A stretch of DNA of 64,000 nt from Callipepla californica brunnescens (GCA_023055505.1 JALIRH010000100.1:953001-1017000); one strand, 5' to 3'. Numbered from the stretch's first letter, positions 22,275 to 35,785 are shown. Numbers and translations are program-made. The notes: generated by a model not told the origin, from the sequence alone.

Positions 22275-25200
22275 CCCTAACCCTACACTAACCCTAATCT
22301 AAACTAACCCTAACCCTATTGATGGACCCAAAACCTAACCCTAACACTTACCCTAACCCTAACCCTGACCCTAACCCTGACCCTAACCCTGACTCAAACC
22401 CAACCCTTAACCCTGACCCTAACCCTACCCTAACCCTCACTCAAACCCTACCCTTAACCCTGACCCTGACCCTAACCCTACCCTAACCCTTACCTATCTC
22501 TAACCCTACTCTAACCCTAACCCTAACCCTACCCTAACCCTACCCTAACCCTCCAATCTAACCCTAATTCTACTCTAACCCTAACCCCTAACCCTAACCC
22601 TACCCTAACCCTAAACCCTAATCCTACCATAACCCTGTTGATGGACCCTAATTCTACCTTAACCCTAACCCCTAACCCTAACACTAACCCTACACTAACC
22701 CTAATCTAAACTAACCCTAACCCTATTGATGGACCCAAAACCTAACCCTAACCCTACCCTAACCATAACACTTACCCTAACCGTACCCTAACCCTAACCC
22801 TACCCTAACCCTCACCCTAACACTACCCTAACACTACCCTAACATTTACCCTAACCCCTAACCCTTACCTGACCATAACCCTAACACTAAACCTAACCCT
22901 AACCCTTAACCCCAACCCCTAAGCCCTAACCCTAACTCCTAAGCCCTAACCCCACCCTAACCCTAACCCTGCCCCTAACACCTAACCCTACCCTAGCCCT
23001 ATCCTCGCCCTAACCCCTAATTTTAACCCTAACCCCTAACCCTAACCCTACCCTAACCCTAACCCTGCCCCTAACCCTAACCATACCCTAACCCTAACAC
23101 TGACCCTACCCCTATCCCTGACCCTAACCCTTACTCTAACCCTTACCTATCCCTAACCCTACCCTAACCCTTAACCCGAACCCTACCCTAACCCTTACCC
23201 TAACCCCTAACCCTAACCCTACACTAACCCTCAAATCTAACCCTAATTCTACCCTAACCCTAACCCCTAACCCTACCCTAACCCTAACCCTGACTCAAAC
23301 CCTACCCTTAACCCCGACCCTAGCCCTACCCTAACCCTTACCCTGACACTACCCTAACATTTACCCTAACCTTTAAACCTTACCTAACCATAACACTAAT
23401 ACTAAAACTAACCCTACCCTAACCCCTAACCCTACCCTAACCCTTTCCCTAACACTAACCCTAACCCTGCACTAACCGTGACCCTAACCCCCAACCCCAA
23501 CCCCTAAGCCCTAACCCTAACCCTGCCCCTAACCCCAACCCTACCCTAACCCTAACCCTGCCCCTAACCCTAACACTAACCCCTAACCCTACCCTAGCCC
23601 TAACCCCTAACCCCTAATTTTAACCCTAACCCTTAACCCTAGCCCTACCCTAACCCTGCCCTAACCCTAACACTGACCCTAACCCTATCCCTGACCCTAA
23701 CCCTTACCTATCCCTAACCCTACCCTAACCCTTAACCCTAACCCTACTCTAACACTTACCCTAACCCCTAACCCTAACCCTATCCCTTACCTAACCCTAT
23801 CCCTACACTAACCCTCAAATCTAACCCTAATTCTACCCTAACCCTAACCCCACCCTAAACCTAACCCTGACTCAAACCCTACCCTTAACCCTGACCCTAA
23901 CCCTACCCTAACCCTTACCTAACCCTAACCCTACCCTAACCCTAACACTACCCTAACATTTACCCTAACCCCTAACCCTTACCTAACCATAACACTAACA
24001 CTAAAACTAACCCTACCCTAACCCCTAACCCTACCCTAACCCTTACCCTAACACTAACCCTAACCCTGCACTAACCGTGACCCTAACCCCTAACCCCAAC
24101 CCCTAAGCCCTAACCCTAACCCTGCCCCTAACCCCAACCCTACCCTAACCCTAACCCTGCCCCTAACCCTCACACTAACCCCTAACCCTACCCTAGCCCT
24201 ATCCCCTAACCCCTAATTTTAACCCTAACCCTTAACCCTAGCCCTACCCTAACCCTGCCCTAACCCTAACCATACCCTAACCCTAACAGTGACCCTAACA
24301 CTATCCCTGACCCTAACCCTTACCTATCCCTAACCCTACCCTAACCCTACCCTAACACCTAACCCTAACCCTATCCCTTACCTAACCCTAACCCTACACT
24401 ACCCCTCAAATCTAACCCTAATTCTACCCTAACACTAACCCCTAACCCTACCCTAACGCTAACCCTACCCTACCCCTGACTCAAACCCTACCCTTAACCC
24501 TCCTTAACCCTACCCTAACCCTTACCTAACCCTAACCCTACCCTAACCCTTAACCCTAACCCTACCCTAACATTTACCCTAACCCCTAACCATAACCCTA
24601 ACACTAACCCTAACCCTAACCTTACCCTACCCTAACCCCTAACCCCAACCCATAAGCCCTAACCCCAAACCCTTACCTAACCCAAACCCTACCCTAATCC
24701 TAACCCTAACCCTGCCCCTAACCCTAACACAAACCCCTAACCCTACCCTAGCCCTACCCTAGACCTAACCCTACCCTAGCCCTAACCCCTAACCCCTAAC
24801 CCAAACCCTAACCTTACCCTAAACCTACCCTAACCCTACCCTTACCCTAACTCTAACCCTAACACTAACCCTACCCTAACTCTTACCCTATCCCTAACGC
24901 AAAGCCCTAACCCCTGACACTGACCCTAACTCCTAACCCTAACCCTTACCGAAAATTCTAATCCAACCCTAACCCTAACCCTACCCTAACCCTACCCATA
25001 CCCCTACCCCTACACTAACCCTTACCCTAACCCTTACCTATCCCTAACCCTAGCCCTACCCTAACCCTATCCCTAACCCTAACCCTTACCCTAACCCTTA
25101 CCTATCTCTAACCCTACCCTAACCCTTAACCCTAACCCTTAACCCTAACCCTACCCTAACCCTCCAATCTAACCCTAATTCTACTCTAACCCTAACCCTA

Positions 25201-25717
25201 CCCTAACCCTAAACCCTAACCCTACCATAACCCTATTGATGGACCCTAGTTCTACCCTAACCCTAACCCCTAACCCTAACACCTAACCCTAACACCTAAC
25301 CCTTTGCTAACCCTATTGATGGACCCTAACTGTAACACTAACCCTACCCGTAATCCTACCCCTAACCCTTACCCAACCCTAACCCTAACCCTTACCCTAC
25401 CCTAACCCTAACCCTTACCCTAAACCTAACCCTACGCTAATTCTAACCCTAACCCTGACCCTATCCCTAAACCTAACCCCTGACCCTAACCCCTAACCTT
25501 AACCCCTAACCCTAACCCTACCCTTACCCTAACCCTACACCCTAACCCTAAACCCTACCCTAACCTAACCCTAACCCTACCCTAACCCTAAAACCCTAAC
25601 CCTACCTCACACCCTACCCTTAACCCTGACCCTAATACTTACCCTAACCATTATCTAACCCTAACCCTACCCCATCCCTACCCTACCCCTTAAACCTAAC
25701 CCTAACCCTACCCTAAC
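14657..25717. repeat. Long degenerate CCCTAA array, copy 1
   Basis: About 11 kb of CCCTAA, CCCTAC, CCCTTAC and related variants with no gene. Non-hexamer markers recur in it: ATTGATGGACCC (about 16381, 16466, 16634, 18658, 20689, 22318, 22630, 22720, 25230, 25316), CACCAGATCCC and CTACTGATTCC. These define higher-order blocks of about 1.5-2.5 kb. It ends abruptly at the 8-bp satellite. Confidence 0.92.
19283..22540. repeat. 1,629-bp tandem duplication in the CCCTAA array
   Basis: 19283-20911 and 20912-22540 are two head-to-tail copies. Three independent markers (TTACCCATACCCC, GACTCAAATCC and ATTGATGGACCC) all recur at a spacing of exactly 1,629. The second large copy of the region (about 61050-62640) has this block only once. 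Confidence 0.9.
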
Positions 25718-26692
25718 GGTGTCAGAATGTGACAGTCACAATATCAAAGTATCACAATGTTAGAATGTCAGTGTCACAAGGTTAGAATTTCACAATGCCA
25801 AAATATCACAATGTGAGAATCTAAAAATGTCACAGTGTCAGAATGTCACAATGCAAAAATGAAAGACTGTCACAATACCAGAATGTAAAAATTTCACAGT
25901 CAGAATATTACAGTGTCACAATGTCAGAAGGTCGCATTTTCAGAATGTCAGTACGTGAGGATGTCAGAACGTCACAATGTCACAAAGTGAGAATATGAGA
26001 ATGTCAGAATAACAGAATGTCAGAATGTGAGAACGAAATGATGTCAGAATGTGATTATGTGAGAATGTCAGAATTTCAGAATGTCAGAATGTCACAACGT
26101 CAGAATGCAAGAATATCAGAATGTCCTAAGTTGAGAATGTCACAATGTATCTGAATAGAAGAATGTAACATTGGCACAATCTCAGAATGTAACAAAGACA
26201 TCACATCATAATGTCAGAATTTCACAACTTCACAATGTCACAATGAGAGAATTTCAGAACGCAGCAATGTAACAATCTGAGAATGTCACAATATCAGATT
26301 GTCAGAATGTGAGAATGACAAAATGTGAGAATATCACAATATCACTATGCCAGATTCCCAAAATGCCACGATGTCACAATCTCAGAATGTCAGAATCACA
26401 GAATTTGACACTGCGAGAATATCACAAAGTCACAAAGCCACAATGTCATAATATCACAATATCACAATGTCAGAATGTCACTATGGCAGATTGTCAGAAT
26501 GCCAGAACATCAGAAGGTGAGAATATAAGAATGTCAGAATGTCACAATGTCACAATGAGAGAATATTAGAATGTCACAATGTCAACATGTCAGAATGTGA
26601 GAAAGGGAGAATGTCATGATGTCAGAATGTCTTAATGTCAGAATGTCAAATCGTCACAACCTCCCAATTAAAATTCAGGGAATATGACTGTG
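25718..26692. repeat. 8-bp satellite (CASAATGT), part 1
   Basis: The plus strand is a degenerate tandem of CAGAATGT and CACAATGT with variants (GAGAATGT, CAAAATGT, GAGAATAT). Eight is not a multiple of three, so the open frames rich in MSxCHNV are translations of three successive 8-bp units and are not genes. Confidence 0.92.
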
Positions 26693-27100
26693 TGTGAAAG
26701 ACAGCAACTGTTTTTGACTTTTGTTGTCTCAAAGCTTGCTTCATGAGGTCTTTCTGGCTAGAAGACTCTAATTGACAACTGCTTGGAGAAGCTGATCATC
26801 ACAAAGGACAGTAATACTTGTATGGCACCGAAAGTACTACTCCTGTTGATTTATCTGTTGGGCCAGATGTGTTGGGTGGGCACAAATCAAACTAATGCCA
26901 GAACACGGAGGCAGCTAAAGAAAGCAGGATAGACACCCTGTTGTCCCTACAAGACAAGCCTCTCTTAAAACAAAACACCCACATGAATGGTGAGGAGCTT
27001 TCCTCCTTCAAGGTTTGAAAATTTAAAGCAAAACTGACCTTTAGGTTTAATCCCCTCGATAACCAGAGTCTGGAATGTGATGAATATGCATGTGCTATAC

Positions 27101-27110
27101 CTTTAAATAG
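27101..27110 (+). promoter_or_regulatory. TATA-like box in 923-bp solo LTR
   Basis: CTTTAAATAG lies about 400 bases before the AATAAA of the same LTR and is the best promoter candidate in it. Activity is inference. Confidence 0.45.
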
Positions 27111-27507
27111 CTATTCATTTCTCTCTTACGTGTGCATGTTTGGTGAAGCAATCCCCCATGTACCCAGCGCGCCGCTTGACAGAACTCATTGGTGTGTCGA
27201 GTTGCTCAGTTGGTTTTCTCGACACCACTAAACCAAAGACTTTGAAGAAGAGACTTTCCTGAGGGAAAAACCTCTTTGGAAGAACCCCCCTGCACAGCGC
27301 CTGCTTGCTGCAAAACTTCCCGGCTTTCTCCCATCCCCCGCGGAGACCAGACGAATTCCTGAGACCAACGGACTACGGACCTCGCCAGATCCACGGTGCT
27401 GATGCTCTCTCTTTCTCTTTCTTGCTTTCTGCCAAGTCTCTTCGCTTTTCATCTCTTTTCTATCACCCATCTTCCCTTCCCCATATCCCTAAAAAACTAC
27501 TTATTGT

Positions 27508-27513
27508 AATAAA
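27508..27513 (+). terminator. AATAAA polyadenylation signal in 923-bp solo LTR
   Basis: A canonical AATAAA lies in the 3' part of the LTR, about 100 bases before its end. Confidence 0.6.
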
Positions 27514-27615
27514 CTGGTTGGGCTAAAATTTGAACCATTGCCTTTTAATCTCACCATCGGGTATACACATACATATAAAGAACCTCATCTCCCTCCTTTA
27601 TTTTGGAGCGTGACA

Positions 27616-28788
27616 CTGTGTCAAAACGTCACAATGAGAGAATATGAAAAAGTGAGAACATCACAATGACCGAATGTCAGAATGTCGCAATTAGAAAATC
27701 GGGGAATATCAAAATGTCACAACGTCACAATGAGAGATAATAACACCAAGTGAATGACAATGTCACAGTGTCACAATGAGAGGATCTCAGAATGTCAGAA
27801 CTTCAAAATGTCAAAATGTCACAAAGTCCAAATATCACAATGACAGAATGTCAGAATGACAGATTCCCACAGTTTCAGAATGTCAGAATGTGGTAATGAG
27901 AGAAAGTCAAAATATCGGAATGTCAGAATGTCACAAGGAGAGAATGTCAGAGTGTCACAATGCTATAATGTCAAAATGTCAGAACATCAGAAGGTCAGAA
28001 TATCACAATGTCACAACGAGAGAACCTCAAAATGTCACCAAGAGAGACTGTCAAACTATCAGAATGTGAGAATGAGTGAATGTCACAATGAGAGATGGCC
28101 ACAATTTTAGAATGCCAGATTGTGAGAATGTCAGAATGTGAAAACGCCAGAATGGGAGTGAGTGAATGTCACAACATCAAAATGTCATAACGTCAGAATG
28201 TACCAATGTGAGAGTGCCTGAATGTCACAGTATGAGAACGTCACAATATCACAAATCTCAGAATTTCAGTGTCAGAATGAGAGAATGTCACAATGCCACA
28301 ATGAGAGAATGTCGCAATTACAGATTATTGATATATCAGAATGTCAGAATACGAGAAAGTGAGAATGTCCCAATGTCAGAATATCAGAATGAGGGAAAGA
28401 GAGAATGTCATGATGTCAGAATGTCAAATTGTCACAAAGTCACAATATCACAATGAGAGAATATCAGAAAGTGAGAATATGCCAGTGAATGAATGACACA
28501 TTGTGAGAATGTCAGAATGTCAGAACGTCAGAATATCAGAATTACAAAATCAGGGAATATGACTGTGTCACAATGTCACAAAGAGAGAATATGAAAAAGT
28601 GAGAATATCACAACGACCGAATGTCAGAACGTGACAATGTCACAATGTCAGAATGAGGGAAAGAGAGAATGTCATGAAGTCAGAATGTCAACTTGTCACA
28701 ATGCCACAATAGCACAGTAAGAGAATATCAGAAAGTGAGAATTATGACAGTGACTGAATGTCACGATGTGAGAAAGTCAGAATATTAG
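27616..28788. repeat. 8-bp satellite (CASAATGT), part 2
   Basis: This continues the CAGAATGT/CACAATGT satellite between the two LTRs. A longer phrase containing GGAATATGACTGTGTCA followed by GAGAATATGAAAAAGTGAGA recurs at about 27630, 28550 and 29390, which points to a higher-order unit near 0.9 kb. Confidence 0.88.
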
Positions 28789-29121
28789 TATAGGGCAAAT
28801 AACCCCCAAAAAAACACTCCATGGAAATTGTGCGAAAGGCGGTATATTTTAGGTAGGCTTAAGAAAATGGTATACAAACAAGAAGAAAAGAGAGGAGCTC
28901 ACCTTGATGATGGTCGAGGCTCGCTAATAACTCCAAAAGGGAGGGATCTCTAACAAGAGAACCTTCCCTGCTGGAGGTCAGCCCTTAAATGGGGTCTTGG
29001 CAGAGGTGGAGTCAAACTCCACCCCTTCCAATCACACTCGCTTGTGCCCCTGCAGCTGACTCAGGGCTTGCCTCAGGTGATCAATCAGTGGTTCAGGCCA
29101 TGATTCAACAGTTCCCATACA
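28789..29121 (-). mobile_element. Solo LTR, 333 bp, in the 8-bp satellite (minus orientation)
   Basis: On the minus strand it begins TGTATGGGAACTG and ends GCCCTATA, where the final CA has become TA. It is flanked by the 5-bp direct repeat ATTAG (28784-28788 and 29122-29126). The TG end fixes the minus orientation, and a TATA-like ATTTAAGGGC lies on that strand near 28985. The length of 333 bp is in the range of compact avian LTRs. There is no internal region and no coding frame. Confidence 0.8.
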
Positions 29122-31435
29122 ATTAGAATGTCAGAATGTCACCATGAGAGTATCTCAGAATGTCACAATGTCAGAATGTCACAACGATAGAATGTCAAAA
29201 TGGCAGCATGTGTCTGTGAGAGAATGTCACAATGACAGAATAGAAATATGTCAGAATATAGCAATGAGAGAATGTTAGAATGCAACAATGTCAACATGTC
29301 AGAATGGGAGAAAGTGAGAATGTCATGATGTCAGAGTGTCTTAATGTCAGAATGTCAAATCTTCACTGTGTCACAACTACAAGATTAGGGAATATGACTG
29401 TGTCAGAAAGTCACAATAAGAGGAGATGAAAAAGAGAGAATATCACAATGACCGAGTGTCACAATGTAAGAAAGTGAGAATGTGAGAATGTCAAAATGTC
29501 AGAATGACAGAATATCACTATGTCACAATGTCGCAATGTCTCAAGGTCAGAATATCAATATGTAACAGTGTAAGAACGTCACAAATACCACAATGGGAGA
29601 ATGACAGATTGTCACGATTACAGAATTTCAGAATGTGAAAATATCAGAATGTCACAATGTCAGATTCTGAGAATGTCACAATGACAGAATGTCAGAATGA
29701 AAGATTTTCCAAATTCCAGAATGTCACTATGTCACAACGTCAGAATGACGCATTGTCAAAATGCTAGAATGTCACAATGTCACAAGGTGAGAACATCACA
29801 ATGGCAGATTGTCATAATGCCAGAACATCAGAAGGTGAGAATATTAGAATGCCACAATGTCACAATGTCACCATGAGAGTATCTCAGAATGTCACAATGT
29901 CAAAATGTCAGAATGAGGGAAAGAGAGAATGTCATGATGTCAGAATGTCTTAACGTCAGAATGTCAAATTGTCACAACGTCACAATATCACAATGAGAGA
30001 ATATCAGAAAGTGAGAATATGGCAATGACCGAATGACACATTGTGAGAATGTCAGAATGCCAGAATGTCAGAATGTCACAATGTCAAAATGTGTGAATGT
30101 CTGAATGTCACCATGAGAGAGAGTCAGAGTTTTACAATGTCACAATGTGAGAATGTCTGAACGTCAGAATGAGGGAGAGTTAGAATTTCAGAATGTCACA
30201 GTGTCACAATGTCATCATGTCACAATATCAGAATGTTGCATTGTCACAATGTGAGAATGACAGGTTGTCACAATTCCAGAATTTCAGAATGTCAACATGT
30301 CTGAATGTCACAATGTCACAATTTCACTATGTCACAACGCTAGAATGTCATAATATCAGAAAGTGAGAATATCACAATGGCAGATCGTCATAATGCCAGA
30401 ACTTCAGAAGGTGAGAATATTAGAATGTCACAATGTCACAATGTTACAATGTGAGTATCTCAGAATGTCACAATGCCAGAATATCAGAATGGCAGAATAT
30501 GAGAAAGTGAGAATGTCACAATGTCAAAATGTCAGAATGAGAGAAAGAGAGAATCTCATGATGTCGGAATGTCTTAATGTCAGAATGTCAAATTGTCACA
30601 ACGTCACGATATCACAATGAGAGAATATCAGAAAGTGAGAATATGACAATGACCGAATGACACAATGTGAGAACGTTAGAATGTGAGAATGTCAGAATTG
30701 GAGAATGTCACAGAGTCACAATGACAGATTGCCACAATTTCAGAATGTCAGTGTATCACAATGCCACAAAGTCACAATATCAGTATGTCATGAAGATAGA
30801 ATGTCACAATGACAACATATGACTGTGACAGAACGTCACAATGTCAGATGATAAATATGGCCGAAAATCACAATGAGAGAATGTTAGAATGTCACAATGT
30901 TAACATGTCAGAACGTGAGAAAGTGAGAATGCCACAATGCCACGATGTGAGAATCTCACAATGTCACAATGAGAGAGAGTCAGAATTTCACAGTATCAGA
31001 ATTTTGCATTGTCACAATGTGAGAATGACAGATTGTCACATTTCCAGAATTTCAGAATGTCACAATTCCAGAATTTCAGAATGTCCAAATATCTGAATGT
31101 CACAATAGCAGAATGTGAGAGTATCACAATGACAGAATGTCAGAATGACAGGTTGTCACAATTCCAGAATGTCACTATGTCACAATGCTAGAATGTCAGA
31201 ATGTCAGAATGTGAAAATAGCACAAGGGCAGGTTGTCATAATGCCAGAACTTCAGAATGTGAGAATATTAGAATGTCATAATGTCAGAATGGGAGAATGT
31301 CACAATGGCAGGTTGTCATAATTCCAGAAGTTCAGAATGGGAGAATATTAGAATGTAACAATGTTGCAATGTGACAATGAGAGTATCTCAGAATGTCACA
31401 ATGTCAGAATGTCAGAATGCCAGAATAAGAGAAAA
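29122..31435. repeat. 8-bp satellite (CASAATGT), part 3
   Basis: This is the remaining CAGAATGT/CACAATGT array. It ends near AATAAGAGAAAAGAAAGG, where the 11-bp minisatellite begins. I see no gene. Confidence 0.9.
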
Positions 31436-34400
31436 GAAAGGTATGAGGAGGCTATGGGGAAGCTATGGGGCAGCTATTGGGCAGCAGTGGGGCAGCTATG
31501 GGGCAGTAGTAGGGCAGCTATAAGGCAGCTATGGGGCGGCTATGAGGAAGCCATTGGGCAGCTATGGGGCAGAAGTGAGGCAGCAATCAGGCAGCAGTGA
31601 GGCAGCTATGAGGAGGCTATGGGGCAGCTATGGGTCAGCTATCGAGAGGCTATGGGGCAGCTATGGGACGGCGATGAGGCAGACATGGGGCAGCTATGGG
31701 GGAGCAGTGAGGCAGCTATGGGGAGGCTATGGGGCAGTAGTTGGGCAGCTATAGGGTGGCTATGGGGAAGCCATTGGGCAGCTATGGGGCAGTAGTGAAG
31801 CAGCTATGGGTCAGTAGTTTGGCAGCTATGACGAGGCTATGGGAAGGCCATGGGGAAGCGATGGGGCAGCTCTGAGGCAGACAAAATGTAGCTATGGGGG
31901 AGCAGTGAGGCAGCTATGGGGTGGCTATGGGGCAGTAGTGGGGCAGCTATGGGGCAGCTATGAGGTAGCCATGGGGCAGCTATGGGGAAGCAGCGAGGGA
32001 GCTATGGGGTAGCAGTGAGGCAGCTATGATGAGGCTATGGGGAGGCTATGGGGCAGCCACGGTGCAGCTATGGGGCAGCAGTGGGGCAGCTATGGGCAGC
32101 AGTAAGGAAGCTATTGAGAAGGCTATGGGGGCAGCTATGGGGTGGCTATGGGGCAGCTATAGAGCGGCAATGTGGCAGTAGTGGGGCACCTATAAGGCAG
32201 CTATGGGGCAGCAGTGGGACAGCTATGGGGCGGCTATTAGGCAGCCATGGGGTGGCAATGGGGCAGCAGTGAGGCAGCTATGGGGCGGCTATGGGGCTGA
32301 AGTGGGGCAGCTATGAGGAGTCTCTTGAGAGGCTATGGAGCAGCTATGGGGCAGCAGTGGGGTAGCAGGAGGAGACTATGGGGAGGCTATGAAGCAGGTA
32401 TGGGGCAGCAGTGGGGCAGCTATGGGGCGACTATGGGGCAGCAGTTGAGCAGCTATGGGGCAGCCATGGGGCAGCTATGTGGCAGTAGTGAAACAGCTAT
32501 GGTGTAGCTATAAGCGAGCCTTGGGGCAGCAAGGGGCAGTAGTAAGGCAGCTTTGGGGCAGCAGTGGGACAGCTATGATGAGACTATGGGAAGGCCATGA
32601 GGAAGCTATGGGGCATCTTTGAGGCAGACAAAAAGTAGCTGTGGGGCTGCAGTGAGGCAGCTATGGGGCAGCTGTGGGGCAGCTATTGTGTAGCAGTGAG
32701 GCATCTATGAGGAGGCTATGGGGAGGATATGAGGCAGCTATGGGGCAGAAGTGAGGCAGCTATGGGGTGGCTATAGGGCAGCAGTGGGGCAGGTATGGGG
32801 CAACAAAGAGGCAGCCATGGGGCAGCAGTGGGGCAGCTTTGAGGCTACGGGGCGGCTATGGGGCAGTAGTGGGGTAGCTATGGGGCAGCAGTGAGGAAGC
32901 TAAGGGGAAGCAATGGGGCAGCTTTGAGGATGCTATTGGGAAGCCATGGGGCAGCAATGGGGCGGCTATGAGGCAGCGACGGGGAAGCTATGGGGCAGCA
33001 GTGAGGCAGGTATGGGGCAGTAGTAAGGCAGCTACGGGGCAGCAGTGGGGCAAATATGAGGAGGCTCTGAGGAAACTATGGGGCAGCTATGGGGCAGCAG
33101 TGAGGCAGTTATAGAACAGGTATGAGGCACTTATCAAGCAGCTATGGGTCAGCTATGAGGAGGCTATGGGGCAGATGTGGTGCAGCAGTGGGGCAGCTAA
33201 GGCAGCTATGGGGAGGCTATGGGGCAGCAGTGTGGGCAACTATGAGGAGACTATGGGGAGGCTATGAGGCAGCTATGGGGCAGTAGTCGGGCAGCTATTG
33301 GACGGCTATGAGGCAGCCATGGGGCAGCTATGGGGCAGCAGTGAGACAGCTATGGGGCAAGTATGGGGAGGCTATGGGGCAGCGACGGGGTGGCTATGGG
33401 GCAGTAGTGGGGCAGCTATGGTGAGGTTATGAGGCAGCCATGGGGTAGGTATGAGAAACCAGTGAGGCAGCTATGGGGCAGTAGTGGAGCAGCTATGAGG
33501 CAGCGGTGGGTCAGCTATGGGGTGGCTATGAGGCAGCAGTGGGTCAGCTATGGGGTGGCTATGAGGCAGCCATGGGGCAGCTATGGGACAGCAGTGGGGC
33601 AGCTATGAGGTAGCCATGGGGCACCTATGGGGAAGCAGCGAGGGAGCTATGGGGTAGCAGTGAGGCAGCTATGAGGAAGCTATGGGGAGGCTATGGGGAG
33701 GCTATGGGGCAGATATGTAACGGCTATGAGGCAGCCACGGTGCAGTTATGGGGCAGCCACGGTGCAGCTATGGGGCAGCAGTAAGGAAGCTACGAGAAGG
33801 CTATGGAGGCAGCTATCGGGTGGCTATGAGACAGCTATGGGGCAACTATGAGGCAGCCGTAGGGCAGCTATGGTGCAGCAGTGAGGCAGCAATTAGGCAG
33901 AAGTTGGGCAGATATGGGGCAGCAGTGAGGCAGCTATGAGGAGGCTATGGGGCAGCTATGGGGCAGCAGAGAGGCAGCTATGGGGCACGAGTGAGGCAGC
34001 TATGGGTTAGCTATGAGGAGGCCTTGAGGAGGCTATGGGGCAGATATGGGGCAGCAGTGGGGCAGCTAAGGCAGCTATGGGAAGGCTATGGGGCAGCAGT
34101 GTTGCAGCTATGAGGAGACTATGGGGAGGCTATGAGGCAGCTATGGGGCAGCAGTCAGGCAGATATAAGGCAGCTATTGGGAAGCAGTGGGGCAGCTATG
34201 GGGCGGCTATTAGGCAGCCTTTGGGCACCTATTGGGCAGCAGTGAGGCAGGTATGGGGCAGCTATGAGGACGTTATGGGGCAGCTATGGGGCAGCAGTGG
34301 GGCAGCAATAACGCAGTAGTGGGGCAGCTATGGGGCAGTAGTGGGGCAGCAATGAGGACGCTATAGGGAGACTATGGGGCATGTATGGAGCGGCTAGGAG

Positions 34401-35449
34401 GCAGCTATGGGGCAGGTATGAGGCAGCCATGGGGTGGCTGTGGGGCAGCAGTGAGGCAGCTATGAAGAGGCTATGGAAATGCTATAGGGCAGCAGTGGGG
34501 CAGCTACGGAGCGGCTATGAGGCAGCCATTTTGCATCTATGGGGCAGCAGTGGGGCAGCTACGAGGAAGCTATAGGGCAGCTATGGGACAGCAGTGGGGC
34601 AGCTATGGTGCGGCTATGAGGCAGCCATGAGGCAGACACGGGGCAGCAGTGGGGCAGCTATGGTGCGGCTATGAGGCAGCCATGAGGCAGATATGGGGCA
34701 GCAGTGGGGCAGCTATGAGCAGGCTTTGGGGCGGCTGTGGAGCAGCAGTGGGGAAGCTATGGGGCAGTAGTGGGGCAACTATAAGTTAGCAGTGGGGCAG
34801 CTATGGGGCGGCTATGGGGCAGCAGTGGGGCAGCTATGAGGAGGTTATGGGGCAGCCATTGGCAGCTATGGGGCTGCAGTGAGGCAGCAATGGGGCAGCA
34901 GTGGGGCAGCTATGGGGCGGCTCTAAGGCAGCAGTGATGCAGATATCGAGCAGCTCTGAGGAGGCTATGAGGCCGCTATGAGGCAGTAGTGGGGCAGCTA
35001 TGGGGCAGCAGTGGGGTGGCTATGTGGCAGCAATGGGGCAGCCATGGGGCAGGTATGGGGCTGCAGTGGGACAGCTATGAGGAGGCTATTGGGCAGGTAT
35101 AGAGCGGCTATGTGGCAGGAGTCGGGCAGCTATTGGGAAGCCGTGGGGCAGCTATCGGGCGGCTATTATACAGCCATGGAGCAGCTATGGTGCAGCAGTG
35201 TTGCAGCTATGAGGAGGCTATGGGGAGGCTATGGAGCAGCTATGGGGCGGCTATCTGGTGGCTATGAGGCAGCTATCGGGCAGCTCTGAGGAGGCTATGG
35301 GGCCACTATGAGGCAGTAGTGGGGCAGCTATGGGGCAGCAGTGGGGTGGCTATGGGGTGGCAGCGGGGGCAGCAGTGGGGCAGCCATGGGGCAGCTATGG
35401 GGCTGCAGTGGGGCAGCTATGAGGAGGCTATGGGGCAGCAGTGGGGCTG
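31436..35449. repeat. 11-bp minisatellite (GGGGCAGCTAT), left part
   Basis: The plus strand repeats GGGGCAGCTAT with variants such as GGGGCAGCAGT, GAGGCAGCTAT and GAGGAGGCTAT. Three units equal 33 bases, so all three frames translate to repeats of the type YGAAMGQLWGS, and the open frames are artefacts of this. About 4 kb with no gene. Confidence 0.92.
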
Positions 35450-35785
35450 CTGGTTTCCCCCCGCTTCTTTTGTTGGAGTCCTCGCCCCTTCCATGGTTGC
35501 CCACCAATGAGGACTGGCTGATCCCTCCCCCACATCGACGGCCCCGGACCCACAACCCCGACCCCAGCCCCATAACCCCGACCCCACATCTGCAGCCCCA
35601 GCCCCATAACAGAGCCTTCAGACCCCTAACTGAGCACCCGGACTTAGAACCGAGCATCGAGCCCCATTAGCCCCAACCCCAGCCCCACATCCCCGTCCCT
35701 CACCCAACTCCGCCCCACCCCACCCACACCCTATTCCCCCCTTCTCCCTCCGCCACCCCACTCCTCCCCCCCTCCCCTTTCCCAC
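35450..35785. other. C-rich low-repeat segment, left flank of CpG island
   Basis: The first bases (about 35450-35520) are unique-looking, with an inverted CCAAT (CACCAATGAGG on the plus strand). The rest is C-rich simple sequence (CCCCAGCCCCATAACCCCGACC, then CCCCACCC and CTCCCTCC). If the minus-strand exon at 35786-35861 is real, this is its intron 1. No further exon is convincing. Confidence 0.45.

Larger units (their letters stand above)
26693..27615 (+). mobile_element. Solo LTR, 923 bp, in the 8-bp satellite
   Basis: It begins TGTGAAAG and ends GCGTGACA, and is flanked by the 5-bp direct repeat CTGTG (26688-26692 and 27616-27620). The empty site survives elsewhere in the satellite as GGAATATGACTGTGTC near 28555 and 29390. 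A TATA-like CTTTAAATAG (27101-27110) and AATAAA (27508-27513) give the plus orientation. The short open frames inside it are not genes. It is a solo LTR of an unidentified avian retrovirus group, and no internal region remains. Confidence 0.85.

Noticed and set aside
27206..27526. Small open frames in the 923-bp solo LTR
   Set aside because: They overlap on both strands within LTR control sequence and have no recognisable domain.
25718..31435. Possible CRISPR-like array
   Set aside because: The repeat is 8 bp, tandem, degenerate and without unique spacers, and the context is vertebrate.
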